A stretch of DNA of 64,000 bases from Prevotella sp. (GTDB lineage: Bacteria; Bacteroidota; Bacteroidia; Bacteroidales; Bacteroidaceae), in NCBI GenBank assembly GCA_017428055.1, contig JAFRRN010000013.1:1-64000 (forward strand), read 5' to 3'. The position numbers and the translations under genes were made by a program. Under the pieces are notes generated by a model. The model searched no databases. It saw nothing but the letters and a program-made list of their open reading frames with translations, and had not been told where the DNA came from. Shown in pieces: positions 60,000 through 64,000 of this stretch; position 1 is the first letter of the stretch; the number at the start of each line of letters is the position of its first letter.

Positions 60000-61892
60000 T
60001 TATTCTAAATAGGTGTAGCCATATAAGCCTGAACGATAGTTTGACAGGAATTCCTTGCCCTCTTCAAGCGAGATCTTGCCCTGCTTAACGCTCTTGGCAA
60101 CCCAAATCTCCAACTGTCGCACCAACCTCTTGGGATTGTACTGCACATAATCAAGTACTTCCTCGACCGTCTCCCCGTCAAAGATCTGGTCTATGTGGTA
60201 ATGTCCATCTTTCACCGAGACGTGTACGGCATTGGTGTCGCCAAAGAGATTGTGCATATCGCCGAGGATTTCTTGATATGCACCGACAAGAAACACGCCC
60301 AGATAATAATCCTCGTTGCGTTTTAGCGAGTGTACGGGTAGGACATGCCCGATATGGCGGTTGGTAACAAAATTGGCAATCTTACCATCGGAGTCACAGG
60401 TAATGTCTTGCAGCGTGGCGTTGCGAGTGGGTCTCTCGTCGAGCCGCTGGATGGGAACGATAGGGAAGAGTTGGTCGATGGCCCATGAGTCTGGTAGACT
60501 TTGGAATAGCGAGAAATTGCAGAAATACTTGTCTGCAAGCAGTTTATCCATGTTTTTCAACTCTTCCGGCACGTGCTTGAGCGACTTGGCAATAGAGTTT
60601 ATCTCACGGCATACGCTCCAGAACATGCTCTCTATTTCGGCTCTTGTCTTGAGGTCTATCAACCCGTGAGAGAAAAGTTCAAGTGCCTCCTCGCGTATTT
60701 GCTCGGCATCGTGCCAATCCTCCAACATAGAGCGTGAGTTGATGTTATCCCAAATGTCATAGAGGTCTTTCACCAATTGATGATCAGACTCTTTCGCCTC
60801 AAACTCCTCTGACATCTCGGGGAGGCTTGCCGTCTCCAACACGTCAATGACCAATACGCTATGGTGTGCCGCCAACGAGCGTCCACTCTCTGTTATTAGA
60901 TTAGGATGCGGGATGCCATTCTTGTTTGCCGCCTCTACGAATTGGTAGATGCAGTCGTTGACGTATTCCTGGATAGAATAGTTGACGGAACTCTCGCTAC
61001 TCGATGATCGAGTGCCGTCATAATCAACGCCGAGTCCTCCGCCACAGTCTACGAAATCGACGTTATAGCCCATCTTATGCAACTGGATATAGAATTGTGC
61101 CGCCTCGCGCAAGGCGGTTTGAATACGTCGTATCTTGGTGATTTGGCTTCCAATATGGAAATGAATAAGCCGAAGGCTATCGTGCATACCCTTGTCATCA
61201 AGTATCTGGAGGGCGCGAAGAAGCTCTGCGCTCGTCAGGCCGAACTTGGAGGCATCCCCCCCGCTCTCTTCCCATTTGCCCGACCCGCTCGACGCGAGTT
61301 TGATGCGAATGCCGAGGTTGGGCTTCACATTGAGTTTCTTGGCAGCCTTGGCTATGATTTCCAACTCATTGAGTTTTTCCACAACGATGAAGATGCGTTT
61401 ACCCATCTTTTGCGCCAACAATGCCAACTCAATATAACTCTGGTCTTTGTAACCATTGCAGATGATGAGCGAGTCGCTTTGGCATTGCACGGCAATAACG
61501 GCATGTAACTCAGGCTTGGAACCTGCCTCCAAGCCGAGGTTGAACTTTCGTCCATGCGAGATGATTTCCTCTACCACAGGTTGCATCTGGTTCACCTTGA
61601 TGGGATAAATGATGAAGTTCTCCCCTTTGTAACCATATTCCTCCTTGGCTTTCTTGAAACAACTCGCCGTCTTCTCTATGCGATTGTCAAGGATATCAGA
61701 GAAGCGCAACAATACGGGCGACTGCACATCGCGGAGGGACAATTCATCCATGACCTCACGTAGGTCTATTTGCGTATCGTCCTTACAAGGTGTGACAAAG
61801 ATATTGCCTTTCTCGTTAATACCAAAATACGAAGTTCCCCAACCATTGATGTTATAGAGTTCCTTCGAGTCTTCAATCGTCCATTTCTTCAT
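60000..61892 (-). CDS. speA: Biosynthetic arginine decarboxylase (SpeA)
   Basis: A 630-residue PLP enzyme that converts arginine to agmatine for polyamine synthesis. The PLP lysine is in IYPIKVNQMQ (about 99), with the phosphate-binding glycine region in GLEAGSKPEL (about 119-128) and later FVDCGGGLGVDYDGTRS (about 279-295). The DLRDV-type N-terminal and the C-terminal extension are typical of SpeA. It lies 18 nt after aroK and one base before argB. The four genes topA, aroK, speA and argB read together. The length matches the family. Confidence 0.95.
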   Translation of the reverse strand: MKKWTIEDSKELYNINGWGTSYFGINEKGNIFVTPCKDDTQIDLREVMDELSLRDVQSPVLLRFSDILDNRIEKTASCFKKAKEEYGYKGENFIIYPIKVNQMQPVVEEIISHGRKFNLGLEAGSKPELHAVIAVQCQSDSLIICNGYKDQSYIELALLAQKMGKRIFIVVEKLNELEIIAKAAKKLNVKPNLGIRIKLASSGSGKWEESGGDASKFGLTSAELLRALQILDDKGMHDSLRLIHFHIGSQITKIRRIQTALREAAQFYIQLHKMGYNVDFVDCGGGLGVDYDGTRSSSSESSVNYSIQEYVNDCIYQFVEAANKNGIPHPNLITESGRSLAAHHSVLVIDVLETASLPEMSEEFEAKESDHQLVKDLYDIWDNINSRSMLEDWHDAEQIREEALELFSHGLIDLKTRAEIESMFWSVCREINSIAKSLKHVPEELKNMDKLLADKYFCNFSLFQSLPDSWAIDQLFPIVPIQRLDERPTRNATLQDITCDSDGKIANFVTNRHIGHVLPVHSLKRNEDYYLGVFLVGAYQEILGDMHNLFGDTNAVHVSVKDGHYHIDQIFDGETVEEVLDYVQYNPKRLVRQLEIWVAKSVKQGKISLEEGKEFLSNYRSGLYGYTYLE

Positions 61893-61910
61893 AATAGTTA
61901 GGTTAGTTTG

Positions 61911-62438
61911 TTAGATATTGATTAATTCACGTACTTTCTGAACGGAAATCTTGATTTTCTCAAAATTATCCAACAGATTGACATCGAGCGTCTTTTTTGC
62001 CTTTGAGTAAAAGGCTTCTCGATATTCTAACTGTTCACGAATAAAAACCTGCACCTCTTCGGGGGTCTTGTTAAGCAATAAGGGGCGCACGGATTTTCCT
62101 ATCTTGAGATGCCCATACAGCACTTCTGGCGTCGCTTTGAGATAAACGGTCTCACCTTGTTGGTTCATATAATCCATATTATCAAAAAAACAAGGGGTAC
62201 CTCCACCGCAACTCAGCACAACATCCTCAAATTCAGCGACTTCATGCAGCATGTTACGTTCAATAAGACGAAACCCCTCCTCCCCACGCTCATCAAAAAT
62301 TTGCTTGACCGTCTTTCGCATACGGTTCTGTATGTACCAGTCCAAGTCATAAAAGGGAATGCCCAAGTCTTTAGCGAGAGCCTTGCCTACGGTGGTCTTG
62401 CCCGCACCCATGTATCCGATGATGATAATCCTGATCAA
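61911..62438 (-). CDS. aroK: Shikimate kinase (AroK)
   Basis: A 175-residue P-loop kinase that phosphorylates shikimate in aromatic amino-acid biosynthesis. The Walker A GYMGAGKTTVG (about 8-18), the substrate Asp in FYDLDWYIQ (about 31-37), the Arg in RLIERNML and the GGGTPC loop (about 77-82) are all present; the LID with Arg is near SVRPLLL. It follows topA by 21 nt and precedes speA by 18 nt. The length is normal. The combination topA-aroK-speA-argB seems to be a stable Bacteroidota operon. Confidence 0.95.
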   Translation of the reverse strand: MIRIIIIGYMGAGKTTVGKALAKDLGIPFYDLDWYIQNRMRKTVKQIFDERGEEGFRLIERNMLHEVAEFEDVVLSCGGGTPCFFDNMDYMNQQGETVYLKATPEVLYGHLKIGKSVRPLLLNKTPEEVQVFIREQLEYREAFYSKAKKTLDVNLLDNFEKIKISVQKVRELINI

Positions 62439-62459
62439 TGTTGTCGCCTGTTGAAGGAG

Positions 62460-64000
62460 TTATTTCTTCGATTTTTCCACTATATCCATACACTCTTGAT
62501 AAGTCAAATCCTTTACTTTCGAGTGCAATGTCTTTGGGATGCGATAGTTCTTATCGTCATAAACGATATAAGGACCATACCTACCGTTGAGGATTTCCAT
62601 CTTGGGATTCTCTTCGAACGTCTTGAGATGGCGTTCCTTGTCCTGTTGGCGCTTCTCATTGATAAGCGAGATGGCGGTTTCCAAAGTAACCTTCATGGGG
62701 TCTTCGGTCTTGGGCAGCGAAACGTATTTACGGTCGTGCATAATGTATGGACCAAACTTTCCCTTACCAATGACAACAGGAATTCCTTCAAAGAGGCCAA
62801 CGGTGCGTGGTAGTTTAAACAACTCCAAGGCTTCCTCTATGGTGATAGTCTCCATGCTCTTGTCGGAAGGAATCTGGGCAAACTCCGGCTTCCGGTTATC
62901 ATCGGCATCACCAATCTGGATAACGGGGCCAAATCGCCCGATCTTGGCATATACTGGTCTTCCTGTCTTAGGCTCGACCCCCACCTTCCTTTCGCCTGCC
63001 TTATGTTCGGAGCGGGCATTAATCACATTCTCCACCTCTGGCTCAAAGTGCTGGTAGAACCCCCTAATAACACTGTTCCATTCAGACTTCCCTGCCGCGA
63101 TGCTGTCAAACTCCTCTTCGATGTTGGCGGTAAAGTGATAATCCATGATGTTAGGGAAATTCTGCATAAGGAAATCATTTACCACAATACCGATGTCTGT
63201 GGGGAGGAGCTTCCCCTTTTCATTGCCAACAATCTCTTTCTTTGTCTTTGTCACCATGTTCTCGCCTTGGAGGGTGTCAATGGTAAAAGTGCGCTCTTCG
63301 CCTTTCTTGTCACCTTTCTGTACATATTCACGCTGCTGGATTGTGCTGATGGTAGGTGCGTATGTAGAAGGACGACCTATGCCTAACTCTTCCAACTTAT
63401 GCACAAGACTTGCCTCCGTATATCTGATAGGACCTTGGCTGAATCGTTCTATGGCACTGATTTCCTTTCTCTGAAGGATGTCTCCCTCATGTATGTCGGG
63501 CAAAACATGTGAAAACTCCTCATTGCCATTGTCTTCATCATCGGTTGACTCACGATAGACTTTCAGGAACCCATCGAATGTAATGACCTCACCATTGGCG
63601 ATGAAAAGGTATTTACTCTTATCCTTTCTTGACTTTGAAGAAGCATTGGACAAGGATATTTCCACCGTCGTCTTCTCAATCTTCGCATCAGACATCTGCG
63701 AGGCGGCAGTACGTTTCCAAATCAACTCATAAAGACGCTTCTCCTGTGCTACACCATTGATGGTCGTTGCCGACATGTCAGTAGGTCGAATGGCTTCATG
63801 TGCCTCCTGCGCACCTTTGGTCTTAGTATGGAAATTGCGTACCTGGCTGTATTCCTTGCCATAGAGGTTGGTGACTTCCTCCTTGCTGGTCGCAAGGCAA
63901 AGCTTGGAAAGGTTTACACTATCCGTCCTCATATAAGTTATATATCCGTTTTCATATAGACGTTGGGCAACCATCATGGTCTGGCTAACAGAAAACCCCA
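62460..64000 (-). CDS. topA: DNA topoisomerase I (TopA), C-terminal part
   Basis: The gene enters the window at 64000 in frame (VSQTMMVAQRLYENG is continuous with the upstream residues GFS). About 513 residues are visible. The nucleophile Tyr is in GYITYMRTDSVN (near the visible N-terminus). The rest of the gate domain follows, then four or so short C-terminal repeats without zinc fingers (GRFGPVIQIGD, GKFGPYIMHD, GRYGPYIVYD). The Toprim domain lies outside the window. Type IA enzymes relax negative supercoils. It heads the topA-aroK-speA-argB stretch. Confidence 0.93.
   Translation of the reverse strand, partial: GFSVSQTMMVAQRLYENGYITYMRTDSVNLSKLCLATSKEEVTNLYGKEYSQVRNFHTKTKGAQEAHEAIRPTDMSATTINGVAQEKRLYELIWKRTAASQMSDAKIEKTTVEISLSNASSKSRKDKSKYLFIANGEVITFDGFLKVYRESTDDEDNGNEEFSHVLPDIHEGDILQRKEISAIERFSQGPIRYTEASLVHKLEELGIGRPSTYAPTISTIQQREYVQKGDKKGEERTFTIDTLQGENMVTKTKKEIVGNEKGKLLPTDIGIVVNDFLMQNFPNIMDYHFTANIEEEFDSIAAGKSEWNSVIRGFYQHFEPEVENVINARSEHKAGERKVGVEPKTGRPVYAKIGRFGPVIQIGDADDNRKPEFAQIPSDKSMETITIEEALELFKLPRTVGLFEGIPVVIGKGKFGPYIMHDRKYVSLPKTEDPMKVTLETAISLINEKRQQDKERHLKTFEENPKMEILNGRYGPYIVYDDKNYRIPKTLHSKVKDLTYQECMDIVEKSKK

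Overview
The window looks like chromosomal DNA of a Bacteroidota bacterium, most likely a Prevotellaceae species (Prevotella/Segatella group). The reasons are the TAnnTTTG promoter elements in front of many genes, ECF sigma/anti-sigma pairs next to a TonB-dependent receptor, BspA-type leucine-rich repeat proteins, type IX-like C-terminal sorting tails, DUF3244 and DUF5024-type small secreted proteins, and an IspG with an inserted domain. No rRNA or CRISPR array is present. One tRNA-Asn (GTT) was found.

Layout. 1-2.1 kb: the start of a small secreted DUF3244-like gene and a lipoprotein/TPR/transmembrane regulator. 2.3-7.6 kb: a compact integrative mobilizable element (integrase, unknown protein, HTH protein, MobC-like protein, relaxase, small membrane protein). 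7.6-13.4 kb: two consecutive ECF sigma/anti-sigma modules and a TonB-dependent receptor. 13.5-21.5 kb: housekeeping genes (tRNA-Asn, S41 protease, aldo/keto reductase, ispG, purE, PAP2 protein, rpoN and a coupled unknown). 21.7-29.2 kb: a giant exonuclease-RecQ-UvrD fusion, an orphan HigA-like antitoxin with a 25-bp palindrome, and an S9 peptidase. 29.3-42.2 kb: GH95 alpha-L-fucosidase, acyltransferase, AlkD, an ATPase, several unknowns, a sigma factor fused to a membrane segment, and a GIN-domain lipoprotein. 42.4-53.8 kb: glycosyltransferase, histidine phosphatase and a surface-protein island. 53.8-64 kb: HAD phosphatase, C1 peptidase, U32 protein, SufE, SpoU methyltransferase, another sigma/anti-sigma pair, argB, speA, aroK and the 3' part of topA.

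The most unusual part is a regulator/surface-protein module seen twice (0-2.1 kb and 44.8-53.8 kb). A membrane-spanning regulator (lipobox, TPRs, TM, coiled coil, C-terminal putative DNA-binding domain) is followed after 170-178 bp by a small secreted DUF3244-like gene. In the second locus come a beta-helix protein without signal peptide, a free-standing copy of the regulator's C-terminal domain, and two BspA-like proteins separated by a truncated beta-helix gene. Three promoters here carry a pair or trio of short direct repeats about one helical turn apart. In each case the repeats end 41-43 nt upstream of the -7 element, which suggests control by this regulator family. The duplication breakpoints of the LRR genes can be read directly: the last 20 nt of the neighbouring HAD gene were copied along.

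All coordinates, translations and repeats were read by eye. No database search was run, so family names rest on motif recognition.
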